A stretch of DNA of 64,000 nt from Actinopolyspora xinjiangensis (GTDB taxonomy: Bacteria > Actinomycetota > Actinomycetes > Mycobacteriales > Pseudonocardiaceae): assembly GCF_900104475.1 (NCBI RefSeq), contig NZ_FNJR01000015.1:49539-113538 (forward strand), in the 5' to 3' direction. Position 1 is the first letter of the stretch. Each line of letters starts with the position of its first letter. The notes under the pieces are model-generated. The model made no database searches and was not told the origin of the DNA. It worked only from the letters and a program-made list of their open reading frames with translations. A program made the translations under genes and the position numbers. Shown one piece after another: positions 27,880 to 36,375 of this stretch.

Positions 27880-28027
27880 GCGGGCCGGAGGAGGGCGCCC
27901 GGCACCAGCGAGCCGGGCACACCGCCGGCACGGCGGCCATCGACCTCGCCGCGTCACTCACCGCCGGGTTGATCGTTGTTTCCCACGAAAACAGAACCTG
28001 CCCCGTCGCACACCCCGGGAGCCGCCG

Positions 28028-29026
28028 ATGAGCCCCGGCATTCGCCCACGAGGATGGCGCCCACCCCCGCCTCGCCCCGGGCGGGCACGACGAATCGCGG
28101 CACCCGGCCTGCTGCCGGTCAACGGGCTCGGCCCCGAAGACGTCGCCGTCGACCGACACGAGCGCGTCATCACCGGCGTCGACGACGGACGTCTGCTCGC
28201 CGTCGACCCCGCCGGTGGGCCCTCGCGCACCGTGGCCGACACCGGCGGCCGCCCGCTGGGCATCGAAACGCTGCCGGACGGGCAGCTGCTGGTCTGCGAC
28301 GCCGAGCGTGGGCTGCTGCGGGTCGACCCCGAGCGAGCGACGGTGCGAACCCTGCTCGCCTCCGACGAGCGGGCAGGGCCCGCGCTGTGCAACAACGCGG
28401 CGGTCGCCCGCGACGGCACCGTGTACTTCAGCGACTCCTCCCGCCGGTTCCCGCTGGCTCGCTGGCGCGACGACCTCATGGAACACTCCGGCACCGGACG
28501 GCTGTGGCGCCTGCCACCGGACGGAGACGCCGAGGTGGTACTCGACGGGCTGCAGTTCGCCAACGGGGTGGCGCTGACCCCCGACGAATCGAGCGTGGTG
28601 GTGGCCGAGACCGGTGCGTACCGGCTGCGACGTGTGCTCCTCGACGGTCCCCGCACCGGCTGCGACGACACCCTGTTTTCGGCGATGGCGGGTTTCCCCG
28701 ACAACATCTCCACCGGCCCCGACGGGCTGATCTGGGTGACCCAGGCGGCCGCACGCAGCCGTCTGCTCGACACCGCCCACGCCCACGCCCCGGCCCTGCT
28801 GCGGCTGGCCGCCGCGCTGCCGCCACCACTGCAGGTACAACCCACCGAGACGCTGTGGCTGCTGGCCGTCGACCCCCACGGGCAGGTGGTCCACGAGCTC
28901 AGCGCCGACCCGACCGGATTCGGCATGGTCACCGGGGTCCGCCGACATCGGGACAGCCTGTACCTGGGCAGCCTGACCAGCCGCGCGGTGGCGGTGCTGC
29001 CCCTGCCGCCGGACGTCGCGGGCTAG
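28028..29026 (+). CDS. SMP-30 / strictosidine synthase-like beta-propeller protein
   Basis: A 332-residue six-bladed beta-propeller. The best motifs are GPEDVAVDRHERVITGVDDG, NNAAVARDGTVYFSDSSRRF, LLDGLQFANGVALTPDESSV, VVAETGAYRLRRVLLDGPR, and GFPDNISTGPDGLIWVTQ. These match the strictosidine synthase-like/APMAP branch of the SMP-30/gluconolactonase superfamily. Bacterial members are likely lactonases or arylesterases using a bound Ca2+; the activity here is undetermined. There is no signal peptide. The ATG at 28028 gives the first blade intact. It is 148 bases behind the SAM hydrolase gene in the same direction. Confidence 0.85.
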   Translation: MSPGIRPRGWRPPPPRPGRARRIAAPGLLPVNGLGPEDVAVDRHERVITGVDDGRLLAVDPAGGPSRTVADTGGRPLGIETLPDGQLLVCDAERGLLRVDPERATVRTLLASDERAGPALCNNAAVARDGTVYFSDSSRRFPLARWRDDLMEHSGTGRLWRLPPDGDAEVVLDGLQFANGVALTPDESSVVVAETGAYRLRRVLLDGPRTGCDDTLFSAMAGFPDNISTGPDGLIWVTQAAARSRLLDTAHAHAPALLRLAAALPPPLQVQPTETLWLLAVDPHGQVVHELSADPTGFGMVTGVRRHRDSLYLGSLTSRAVAVLPLPPDVAG

Positions 29027-29084
29027 CGCCCGTCCCGAAGCGGCAGCGGTGGCGCGTCGCGGCACACCGGCCGCTGCCGCGTGT

Positions 29085-29630
29085 TCACCACACTCGGGCA
29101 GCCCGCAGGGCGGTGTCCAACGTGCTCATGAGCCGCGCGGTGCGATTGCTGCCGGTCGGCGCCGGGGGATACCGGCCAAGGACATCGACCAGGACCGGCG
29201 TGGCCCGCTGCCGCGCCCGTTCGAGCAGCGCGTCCCCGACCGAGGGATCGTCACCGGCGTTCAGCTCGGCCACGCGCGCGGCGCTCGCGGTAGCTCGCAG
29301 AATGTGTCCCACCTGCTCGGCCCGCGCGATGGGGTGCAGGTAGGCGGCGGAGGCGGCATCACCGGCGGCGCGTGCGGCCAGCCGCGCGGCCTCGGTGCTC
29401 GCTTGCCGCGCGGCTCGATGCGCTTCCAACGAGGTGACGCGCTGCAGTTTGCTCCGCCTGGCCCCGTGGACGAATTCCCAGGCGGCGTCGACGGCCGCAC
29501 GGGGACGCGGATCACCGGCGACGGTCTCTTCGAACACCGGCAGCACTCGCCGGGCGCTGTCGGCGGCGAAACGCGCCACGATCCGCAGCTCCTCCATGGT
29601 CAACTCGAAGTCACCGGCCACAGTCGGCAT
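29085..29630 (-). CDS. Imm5-like putative immunity protein
   Basis: A 181-residue, almost entirely helical protein beginning MPTVAGDFELTMEELRIVAR. The pattern of Ala-rich paired helices (ARFAADSARRVLPVFEE, AARQASTEAARLAARAAGDA, AASAAYLHPIARAEQVGHIL, ASAARVAELNAG) and the VHGARRSKLQRVTSLEAHRA block match the Imm-5-like family often annotated 'putative immunity protein'. No toxin gene is adjacent, so it may be an orphan. The ATG at 29630 is used because the open frame upstream of it loses any family resemblance. Confidence 0.75.
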   Translation of the reverse strand: MPTVAGDFELTMEELRIVARFAADSARRVLPVFEETVAGDPRPRAAVDAAWEFVHGARRSKLQRVTSLEAHRAARQASTEAARLAARAAGDAASAAYLHPIARAEQVGHILRATASAARVAELNAGDDPSVGDALLERARQRATPVLVDVLGRYPPAPTGSNRTARLMSTLDTALRAARVW

Positions 29631-29804
29631 GGCCCCGATCCTGCCACCGACCGCGCGGTCGCCCCCAACCGAACCCCACCGGAACACAGCCGCGGCGCGA
29701 GTCCAGTGAAGAGCATGGACCCGGTGTGCGGAGACCACCGAACTCTTCGCGCGGGCCCGTCCCGACGTCGTCCTCCTCGTAATCAAGCACCATGAAGTCC
29801 AAGT

Positions 29805-30173
29805 GGGCAACAGCCTCCGCTCCGGCGGTCTGATGCTGATCGGCGAGTCGTACTGGCGCCGGCGAGTGCCGGACCGGGAAACAGCCCAGGCCTGCCACGC
29901 CAGCGGTGAGGACGATTTCCTGGTGCTGCCGGAGCTGATCGAGCGGTTCGGTGACCTCGGCACGACGTCGTAGAAATGATGCTGGCCGACCAGGACAGCT
30001 GGGACCGATACCGAGCGGCACAGTGGCTCAACCTGCGCCGCTGGCTCGACCAGAACCCCGATGACGAGCCGGCCGTCGAGGTGCGGGCCGAGCTCACCAC
30101 CGATCCCGCACGCTACACGCGGTACGAACGTGAATACCTCGGCTGGGGAGTCTTCGCGCTGAGGGGCCGCTGA
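29805..30173 (+). pseudogene. SAM-dependent methyltransferase, truncated and frameshifted
   Basis: The C-terminal part of a class I methyltransferase read in two frames. The first gives LRSGGLMLIGESYWRRRVPD ... FLVLPELIERFGDLG and stops at TAG 29971. The second continues VVEMMLADQDSWDRYRAAQW, LNLRRWLDQNPDDEPAVEVR and ends YTRYEREYLGWGVFALRGR. Joining them needs one extra base at about 29962 (GGC-TAC expected, GGCAC found), so a single-base deletion broke the gene. The N-terminal SAM-binding half is missing. The break may be recent because both flanks are well preserved. Confidence 0.75.
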
Positions 30174-30519
30174 CGGTCCGACCGGGCGGGTCCGGACGGC
30201 ACCCCGCCCGGACCCGCACCATCTTCGTGGGGTGCTCCCAGGAGATGCCCGCCACCGGTGGGCACGGCTCGCGGTGTTCCCCCAGCTACGGGATCCTCTC
30301 CCCGTACCCGCCGCTCGACATGTGCCCCCTCCGCGCGCCGGGGCGACCAACAGCACCACCGGCGCGTCAGGCGTCCCTGACATCACGGGCGTACTGCCCG
30401 GCTGATCGTTTCAACTCCACCCCTGGCGGGTAACCCGAGCACGGCCCACTCGGGGCCGAACCCGACCAGAGGGGCACCGGCACCCGGTGAGCACATGATC
30501 ACGAAAGGGGAGACCCGCC
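30174..30519. other. intergenic region, nothing recognised
   Basis: About 345 bases before the aconitase gene. It contains only a short purine-rich tract (GAAAGGGGAGA) that serves as the aconitase ribosome-binding region. Confidence 0.5.
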
Positions 30520-32487
30520 GTGCCCGCACGTACCCTGGCGCACAAACTCATCGCCGACCACCTCGTCGACGGCGATCCGCACCCCGGCCAGGAGGTGGCG
30601 CTGTCCATCGACCAGACCCTGACCCAGGACGCCACCGGCACCCTGGTCATGCAGGAACTGGAATCGCTGGGGCTGCGGCGCGCCCGCACCGAGGTCAGCG
30701 TGCAGTATGTCGACCACAACCTGCTGCAGGCCGACGAGAAGAACGCCGAGGACCACGAGTTCCTGCGCACCGCCGCCCAGCGTTACGGACTGTGGTACTC
30801 CAAACCCGGCAACGGCGTGTCCCACCCCACCCACATGCAGCGCTTCGGGATCCCGGGGCGATCCATGGCCGGCTCCGACTCGCACACCTGCGCGGCCGGC
30901 TCCCTGGGCATGCTCGCCATCGGCGTCGGCGGCCTCGAGGTCGCCCTGGCCATCGCCGGTGAGCCCCTGCGTCTGCGCATGCCCGAGATCTGGGGCGTGC
31001 GCCTGACCGGCCAGCTGCCCCCGTGGGTCTCGGCCAAGGACGTCATCCTGGAAATGCTGCGCCGACACACCGTCACCGGCGGAGTCGACCGCATCATCGA
31101 ATACCACGGGCCCGGCCTGGCCGACCTGTCGGCCATGGACCGGCACGTCATCGCCAACATGGGCGCCGAACTCGGCGCCACCACCACCGTCTTCCCCGCC
31201 GACGAGGCCGTGCGACGGTTCCTGCGCGCCGAAGGCCGCGAACACGACTTCACCGAACTGGCCGCCGATCCCGAAGCCACCTACGACCTCACCGACGAGA
31301 TCGACCTCAGCGGCCTGCAACCCCTCATCGCACGCCCCTCCGCGCCCGACAACGTCGTGCCGGTCAGCGACGTCGCGGGAGAACCGGTCAGCCAAACCGT
31401 CATCGGCTCCTCGGCCAATCCCGGGCTGCGCGACTTCGCCGTCACCGCCCACATGCTGCGCGGACGCTCCACCAACGACGCGGTCAGCGTGGACATCAAC
31501 CCCACCTCCCGCGAGATCCTGCAGGATTTGGCACGCACCGGCGCGGTGGCCGATCTGATCGGCGCCGGAGCACGCATCCACCAATCCGGCTGCATGGGCT
31601 GCATCGGCATGGGCCAGGCACCGGCCGTGGGGCAGAACTCACTGCGCACCTTCCCCCGAAACTTCCCCGGCCGCTCCGGAACCCCCGAGGACTCGGTGTG
31701 GCTGTGCTCCCCGGAAACCGCCGCCGCCTCCGCCCTGACCGGCACCATCACCGACCCCCGCGAGTTGGCCGAACAGCTCGGCATCACCGACCACAGCCCC
31801 GAAACATCCGAGCGCTCCGCCGTCAACACCGCCATGCTGCTGGCCCCGCCGGAGGAGACCGAGGCGCTGCGCATCAGCCCCGTCAAAGGCCCCAACATCT
31901 CCGCGCTGCCGGAGCTGGGCCCACCCCCGGAACGGTTGGAAACGGCCGTGTTACTCAAAACCGGCGACAACGTCTCCACCGACGAGATCTCCCCGGCCGG
32001 AGCCCAGGCGCTGCCGCTGCGGTCCAATATCCCGGCGCTGGCCGAGTTCACCTTCACCCGACTGGATCCCGACTACCCCCAGCGAGCCCGGCAGCACGGC
32101 CACCCGCACGCGGTGATCGGCGGGCACAACTACGGGCAGGGCTCCTCACGGGAGCACGCCGCCATCACCCCCCGCCATCTCGGGCTGCGCCTGGTGGTGG
32201 CCAAATCCTTCGCGCGGATCCACTGGCAGAACCTGGTCAACTTCGGCATCCTGCCGCTGGAATTCACCGACCCGGCCGACTACGACGACATCGACCACGG
32301 CGACGTGCTCCGGATCGAGCAGCTGCACCACCATCTGCCCCGCCGGGGCGAGATCACCCTGCACAACCTCACCCGCGGCGTCGACTACCGAGTCGGCCAC
32401 CGGTTGTCCCCACGGCAGGTCAACGCCGTGTTGGCGGGCGGGATCATCCCCATGCTCGCCGAGACCACCCCGGCACGACAGAGTTGA
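30520..32487 (+). CDS. aconitate hydratase (short form)
   Basis: A 655-residue aconitase-superfamily enzyme. The three [4Fe-4S] cysteines are in [20 protein letters not shown] and in [16 protein letters not shown]. Substrate motifs are the N-terminal [20 protein letters not shown] and [20 protein letters not shown]. The C-terminal swivel domain starts near residue 485 ([20 protein letters not shown]) and contains [15 protein letters not shown] and [19 protein letters not shown]. The length and motif order match the roughly 650-residue 'mitochondrial-type' aconitase group, distinct from the usual 930-residue AcnA of actinobacteria, so a second aconitase elsewhere is expected. GTG start with AAAGGGGAG upstream. 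No TCA-cycle gene is adjacent. Confidence 0.9.
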   Translation: MPARTLAHKLIADHLVDGDPHPGQEVALSIDQTLTQDATGTLVMQELESLGLRRARTEVSVQYVDHNLLQADEKNAEDHEFLRTAAQRYGLWYSKPGNGVSHPTHMQRFGIPGRSMAGSDSHTCAAGSLGMLAIGVGGLEVALAIAGEPLRLRMPEIWGVRLTGQLPPWVSAKDVILEMLRRHTVTGGVDRIIEYHGPGLADLSAMDRHVIANMGAELGATTTVFPADEAVRRFLRAEGREHDFTELAADPEATYDLTDEIDLSGLQPLIARPSAPDNVVPVSDVAGEPVSQTVIGSSANPGLRDFAVTAHMLRGRSTNDAVSVDINPTSREILQDLARTGAVADLIGAGARIHQSGCMGCIGMGQAPAVGQNSLRTFPRNFPGRSGTPEDSVWLCSPETAAASALTGTITDPRELAEQLGITDHSPETSERSAVNTAMLLAPPEETEALRISPVKGPNISALPELGPPPERLETAVLLKTGDNVSTDEISPAGAQALPLRSNIPALAEFTFTRLDPDYPQRARQHGHPHAVIGGHNYGQGSSREHAAITPRHLGLRLVVAKSFARIHWQNLVNFGILPLEFTDPADYDDIDHGDVLRIEQLHHHLPRRGEITLHNLTRGVDYRVGHRLSPRQVNAVLAGGIIPMLAETTPARQS

Positions 32488-32674
32488 GACCCCAGTCGGA
32501 TGTATTCGTACGCCCGAACGTCGCAGCGGTTGTAGCCCCTCCGGCGGGGCCACTACGGTGGGAGACACGGCTGGGCGAACAGTAATCACATCAACACGAG
32601 GGGTCACAACGCGGTGACCCGGCCGCCGACACCGCTTCCTGTTCGCCGGCCCGGCGGACGTCGCAGGAGGAAAC

Positions 32675-33166
32675 GTGATCGTTTCTCGACACACCTCGCG
32701 CTCACTCGACAGTGACGAGCCCGACACGGCCACGCCGACCCCGCCGCGACCGACCGTGCCCACCAGACGCCCGGGCGAAGGTGAACTCACCCAAGGACAA
32801 CACCGGCTCGATCCCGCCCTGCGCCTGTCCGTCCAACGCCCGGCACCCGGCGTGGTGGTGGTGAGCATGAACGGCGACATAGACCTCGCCGCCGCCCCCC
32901 GGGTCACCGAACTCATCCGGCAACGCCTGACCGCCGCCACCCTGCGAGCACTGATCGTGGACCTGAGCATGATCTCGTTCATCGACACCACAGGGGGCGA
33001 ACTGCTGCTGCAGGCCCAACGCCGCGCCCAACAGCGCGGCATCGACATGCACGTGGTCCCCGGGCAGGGCTGCGTGCGCCGCCTGCTCGACCTCACCGGC
33101 ATCGACGCCAGCCTGAACTGCCACGACAGCGTCAGCACCGCGCTGGCGCACGCCCGCCACCAGTAG
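32675..33166 (+). CDS. STAS-domain anti-sigma factor antagonist
   Basis: A 163-residue protein. The first 45 residues are polar and disordered (DEPDTATPTPPRPTVPTRRP). The STAS domain begins at about residue 48 (LRLSVQRPAPGVVVVSMNGD) and includes the conserved LIVDLSMISFIDTTGGELLL, where the Thr-Thr pair replaces the usual phosphorylated Ser-Ser/Thr. Such proteins bind anti-sigma kinases of the RsbW/SpoIIAB type and release a sigma factor when dephosphorylated. No anti-sigma or sigma gene is adjacent. GGAGGAAAC 5-11 bases before the GTG start is a strong ribosome-binding site. Confidence 0.9.
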   Translation: MIVSRHTSRSLDSDEPDTATPTPPRPTVPTRRPGEGELTQGQHRLDPALRLSVQRPAPGVVVVSMNGDIDLAAAPRVTELIRQRLTAATLRALIVDLSMISFIDTTGGELLLQAQRRAQQRGIDMHVVPGQGCVRRLLDLTGIDASLNCHDSVSTALAHARHQ

Positions 33167-33216
33167 GCAGGGGGCTCGCCGCTCGGCGGCGGCCCGATCG
33201 CGGCCCCTGCCGAGCC

Positions 33217-33222
33217 TAAACT
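33217..33222 (+). promoter_or_regulatory. -10 box of a leaderless VOC gene
   Basis: TAAACT ends exactly 7 bases before ATG 33229 and there is no Shine-Dalgarno sequence. This decides the start at 33229 over the in-frame GTG at 33223. Confidence 0.5.
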
Positions 33223-33228
33223 GTGATC

Positions 33229-33948
33229 ATGTATTTGCAGAACCTGATCATCGACGCCATCGAACCACAGCGGCTGGGACGGTTCTGGGAGGCGGTGGTC
33301 GGTGGGGTGCGGCTCACCGACGAGCCCGACATCTTCGAGACCCGGCTCACCGTCGAGGACGGGCCCGTGCTGGACCTGTGCTTCCAGCCGGTTCCCGAAC
33401 CGCCCGCCGAGCCGCCGCGGCTCCACCTCGACCTCCTCGGCGGGGACCACCAGGCCGGTGAGGTCGACCGGCTGCTCGAGCTGGGCGCACGACACCTCGA
33501 CATCGGCCAGGGCGATGTGCCCTGGGTGGTGCTCGCCGACCCGGAGGGCAATCCCTGCTGCGTGATGGAACACCGGGCGGTCTACCTCGACACCGGCCCG
33601 ATCGCGGCGCTCCCGCTCGCCTCCGCCGACCCGGACACCGACCGGGAGTTCTGGGCCTGGCTGACCGGCTGGACCGATGCTCCCGGGGTCGCTCCCCGCA
33701 CGTTGCGCCACCCCTCGCGGCGCGGCCCCCTCTTCGAACTGTGTCCCGAACCGGCTTCCAAGGGCGCGGCCAAGAACCGGCTGCACCTCGACATCCGGCT
33801 CGAGGACGGTGACGATCCCGACGAAGTCGCGGCAGGCATCGCCGAGCGCGGCGGTCGGGAACTCCACCCCGACCAGGACGGGTTGCCATGGCGGCTCTAT
33901 GCCGACCCCTCGGGCAATGAGCTGTGCGTGCTGCCTGCTCACTCGTGA
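33229..33948 (+). CDS. two-domain VOC-family protein
   Basis: A 239-residue protein made of two tandem glyoxalase-like units. Each begins with a short beta strand and a helix containing FW (RLGRFWEAVVGGV; DREFWAWLTGWTDAPGV) and ends with an ADPEGNPCCVM or ADPSGNELCVL motif. The family is 'VOC family protein' of unknown substrate; duplicated units usually form one pocket. The likely leaderless start is at ATG 33229. It stands alone between the STAS gene and a broken DinB-like gene. Confidence 0.85.
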   Translation: MYLQNLIIDAIEPQRLGRFWEAVVGGVRLTDEPDIFETRLTVEDGPVLDLCFQPVPEPPAEPPRLHLDLLGGDHQAGEVDRLLELGARHLDIGQGDVPWVVLADPEGNPCCVMEHRAVYLDTGPIAALPLASADPDTDREFWAWLTGWTDAPGVAPRTLRHPSRRGPLFELCPEPASKGAAKNRLHLDIRLEDGDDPDEVAAGIAERGGRELHPDQDGLPWRLYADPSGNELCVLPAHS

Positions 33949-34108
33949 GGCGTGGTGTCCACGTTTCACCGCACCCGAGCGAGGACAACCCCGCTCTCGG
34001 GTTTCCCGTGCTCGTCCACGCTCGTGCGGGGGCGGGCCTGCGGTCGCACCGACAACAGCGGAGGTACGACTCGCCGAACTCAATACGAATAAAATTCACA
34101 GAAGGTGC

Positions 34109-34114
34109 GACAAT
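34109..34114 (+). promoter_or_regulatory. -10-like box before the DinB-like gene
   Basis: GACAAT ends 7 bases before ATG 34121, which lacks a ribosome-binding site. The surroundings (34081-34115) are unusually AT-rich for this genome. Confidence 0.4.
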
Positions 34115-34120
34115 TCACGG

Positions 34121-34634
34121 ATGAGCAGCATCGAACGCCCCATGCCCCCCCCTCAACGCCGACGAACGCGACGTCCTCGAAGGCTGGCTCGACTTCCACC
34201 GCGCCACCCTCGCCAGAAAATGCGAAGGACTCGACGACAACCAAGCGTCCACCGCGGCCACCCCACCGTCCGAGCTCACCCTGACCGGACTCGTCCAGCA
34301 CATGGCCGAAGTGGAACGCAACTGGTTCCGCCGAGTGCTGACCGCTGAACCCCTGCCACCCATCCCCACCGGCCGGGCACACCCCGACGGCACCGACGGC
34401 GGATTCGAACTCGCCGAGGACGCCACCCTCCACGACGCCCTGCGCACGTGGCACACCGAAGTGGAACACTCTCGACGGAACTGCCAACGGCACTCGCTGA
34501 CCGATCTCGGCGACCTCGGCGGCCAAGCGGTCAACCTGCGCTGGATCTACGTGCACATGATCGAGGAATACGCCCGCCACAACGGTCACGCCGACCTGCT
34601 CCGGGAACGCATCGACGGCACCACCGGTATCTAA
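34121..34634 (+). pseudogene. DinB-like (DUF664) protein with a frameshift in a C8 run
   Basis: The first 9 codons, MSSIERPMP, are in one frame. From the eight-C run at 34145-34152 the family sequence continues one base later: [53 protein letters not shown] and ending ...[30 protein letters not shown]. This is a DinB four-helix protein (DUF664) of about 170 residues with the usual HMxExxxxWF and [18 protein letters not shown] motifs. Seven Cs would restore the frame. It could be a real loss, phase variation at a homopolymer, or a sequencing error. The downstream frame is otherwise intact. Confidence 0.8.
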
Positions 34635-34792
34635 ACCAGCAGCGAGGAACAACCGACCGGCGAGAACATCGACAGCGGCACCGCCAAGCACCACGGCAGA
34701 CGGGACCACGCAGCGGCGAGAACACACGCCGCGACGCCGCGAGAAAACACCGATCACCCCACGGCGAACACCGCCGATGACACCATCAACAC

Positions 34793-35320
34793 ATGTCCCC
34801 GACAGCCTCGATCCGGTGCTTGGCGACCCTCGCCTGCGGTCTCGTCCTCACCAGCTGCGGCGCCACACACACCCCCGGCACCCTTCACGAAACCACACCC
34901 CCGGCGAGCACACCCAGCCCAGCGCCCAGCTCCGAAACGATCGCCCAGGCAGAACCGAGCCACGTACCGGACCCGCGAACCGACTGGCAGCGCGAACACG
35001 CCGGAAACCATGCCTACCGCGAGCGCTACCCGCTCACCCCCGAGCAACAACGCCAGGCGGACAGGATCACCGCCGCGCTGCGCCCCCAGCTACGGAACCT
35101 GGCAGAGAAGGAGAACCCAGACATCGAACGGACGCGCCACGCGCTGCGTCACGTCGGACTCACCCCGCGAGAAGTAACCACCACCCAGGACGGCCTCGGA
35201 TTCCGAGCCGAAGCAGACGGAATCTGCGTCACCGGCCAGATCGACGAAGACCACGTGTCACTGCACACCCAGGGACCGAGCCTGGACGGCGGCTGCGCCG
35301 AACCCGACGGCGGCCACTGA
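34793..35320 (+). CDS. putative lipoprotein, hypothetical
   Basis: A 175-residue secreted protein. The N-terminus MSPTASIRCLATLACGLVLT leads to the lipobox LTSC (Cys 22), so it is probably lipid-anchored outside the membrane. A Pro/Ser/Thr linker to about residue 60 is followed by a small domain with helices (LTPEQQRQADRITAALRP, LRHVGLTPREVTTTQDGLGF) and the strand FRAEADGICVTGQIDE. Two more cysteines (GICVTG, GGCAEPDG) may form a disulfide. The overall form recalls actinobacterial DUF-type lipoproteins of unknown role. No partner is evident. Confidence 0.75.
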   Translation: MSPTASIRCLATLACGLVLTSCGATHTPGTLHETTPPASTPSPAPSSETIAQAEPSHVPDPRTDWQREHAGNHAYRERYPLTPEQQRQADRITAALRPQLRNLAEKENPDIERTRHALRHVGLTPREVTTTQDGLGFRAEADGICVTGQIDEDHVSLHTQGPSLDGGCAEPDGGH

Positions 35321-35447
35321 GGCCACACGGGAGAGCGAACTCCGGCTACGCAGAACCGGAAGGGGACTCACACCCGAAACCGACACGGGCGGGGGAGCGA
35401 ACCGCGCCCACCCGGACAAGCCCGCACCCCCGCGCGCCGAAGATCCC

Positions 35448-35708
35448 TCAACCCGGATGAACACCCACCGCATCCCGCAACTCACCGGCCATCGCCGCCC
35501 CCGCCTGCCGGGCACAGTGCGCGCAGCAGAAGAACTGCCCCGAATCCTCCACACCATGCCCCAGCACCCGGCACCCGCAGTGCTCACAGTGCGGCGCCAG
35601 CCGGTGCGCGGCGCACTCGAACGAATCGAACACGTGCACCTGATCACCGGCCGTACGCACCTCGAACGTCATCCAGTAGTCATTGCCGCAGACCTCGCAC
35701 GTACCCAT
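35448..35708 (-). CDS. small Cys/His-rich zinc-binding protein
   Basis: An 86-residue protein starting MGTCEVCGNDYWMTFEV. Cysteine pairs CEVC, CEHCGC and CCAHC plus FECAAH and VFDSFE suggest two structural zinc sites. The sequence HVFDSFECAAHRLAPHCEHC followed by GxFFCCAHCAR is a conserved actinobacterial pattern seen in small proteins without a named function. The ATG at 35708 is chosen; the open frame extends 64 codons upstream with no similarity. It lies on the opposite strand to its neighbours. A role in metal handling or nucleic-acid binding is only inference. Confidence 0.75.
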   Translation of the reverse strand: MGTCEVCGNDYWMTFEVRTAGDQVHVFDSFECAAHRLAPHCEHCGCRVLGHGVEDSGQFFCCAHCARQAGAAMAGELRDAVGVHPG

Positions 35709-35926
35709 CACGACCCCCGTTTTTCCCGAACCGATGCCGTCCTCGACACCACAGCATGCGGCCACCCCGTGATCACGACAACCGCACACGCCGATACCCA
35801 GCGCATTTCCTCCGGCGATCACCCCACCGAGGCCGAACCGGCACCCTTCCATGATCGACGATGTCTCCCGTGACCCCCAGGTCACCACCGAAACGCCCAC
35901 GAGGAGACCAGTCGAGGAGAACCACC

Positions 35927-36202
35927 GTGGATCGGCTCCGGGAGTTCCTGCGCACGCAGATCCCGCACGACCTGGCCGGAACCGACACCTGCTCCACCAC
36001 CCACATCACCCGAGGATTCCGGGAATGCGAACTCAAAGCCAAAATCCTCGACCAGCACCGCCACTGCGGAACCGGACACGGCCCCCGCGACATCCTCAAC
36101 ACCTCGTCCCCCCCACGAGGACGAACGAGGATGCCCCACCGGGCCCGGCTCGGACTGCCCTACAACGACCGCCCCGCCTACCACCACCGATGGCGCCCCT
36201 GA
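35927..36202 (+). CDS. DUF6221 family small protein
   Basis: A 91-residue protein with the layout of the DUF6221 family: a short N-terminal helix (VDRLREFLRTQIPHDLAG), the ECELKAKILDQHRHC block where the family has its AKRRILDEH, and the diagnostic C-terminus LGLPYNDRPAYHHRWRP. The GTG at 35927 has GAGGAGA 6 bases upstream. DUF6221 genes are common in actinobacterial accessory regions and the function is unknown. Two cysteines and several His residues in the middle could bind metal. Confidence 0.75.
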   Translation: MDRLREFLRTQIPHDLAGTDTCSTTHITRGFRECELKAKILDQHRHCGTGHGPRDILNTSSPPRGRTRMPHRARLGLPYNDRPAYHHRWRP

Positions 36203-36363
36203 ACACCACGCGGCACCCAAAAGCGACGACGATCCGACGAAGTAGAAGTACCGGCAACAACCGCCCACACGCGCGGAAAACCCCTCACCTCCCGACGAAC
36301 TGGCCGGGAATCGCGCTCGATCCCCGCACACCGCGATTCCCGGCCGAAACGTCCCACAGCGGT

Positions 36364-36369
36364 TACCCT
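36364..36369 (+). promoter_or_regulatory. -10 box of the leaderless MFS pump gene
   Basis: TACCCT ends 7 bases before ATG 36376 and there is no ribosome-binding site, so the transcript probably begins with the ATG. Confidence 0.45.
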
Positions 36370-36375
36370 CACCGG

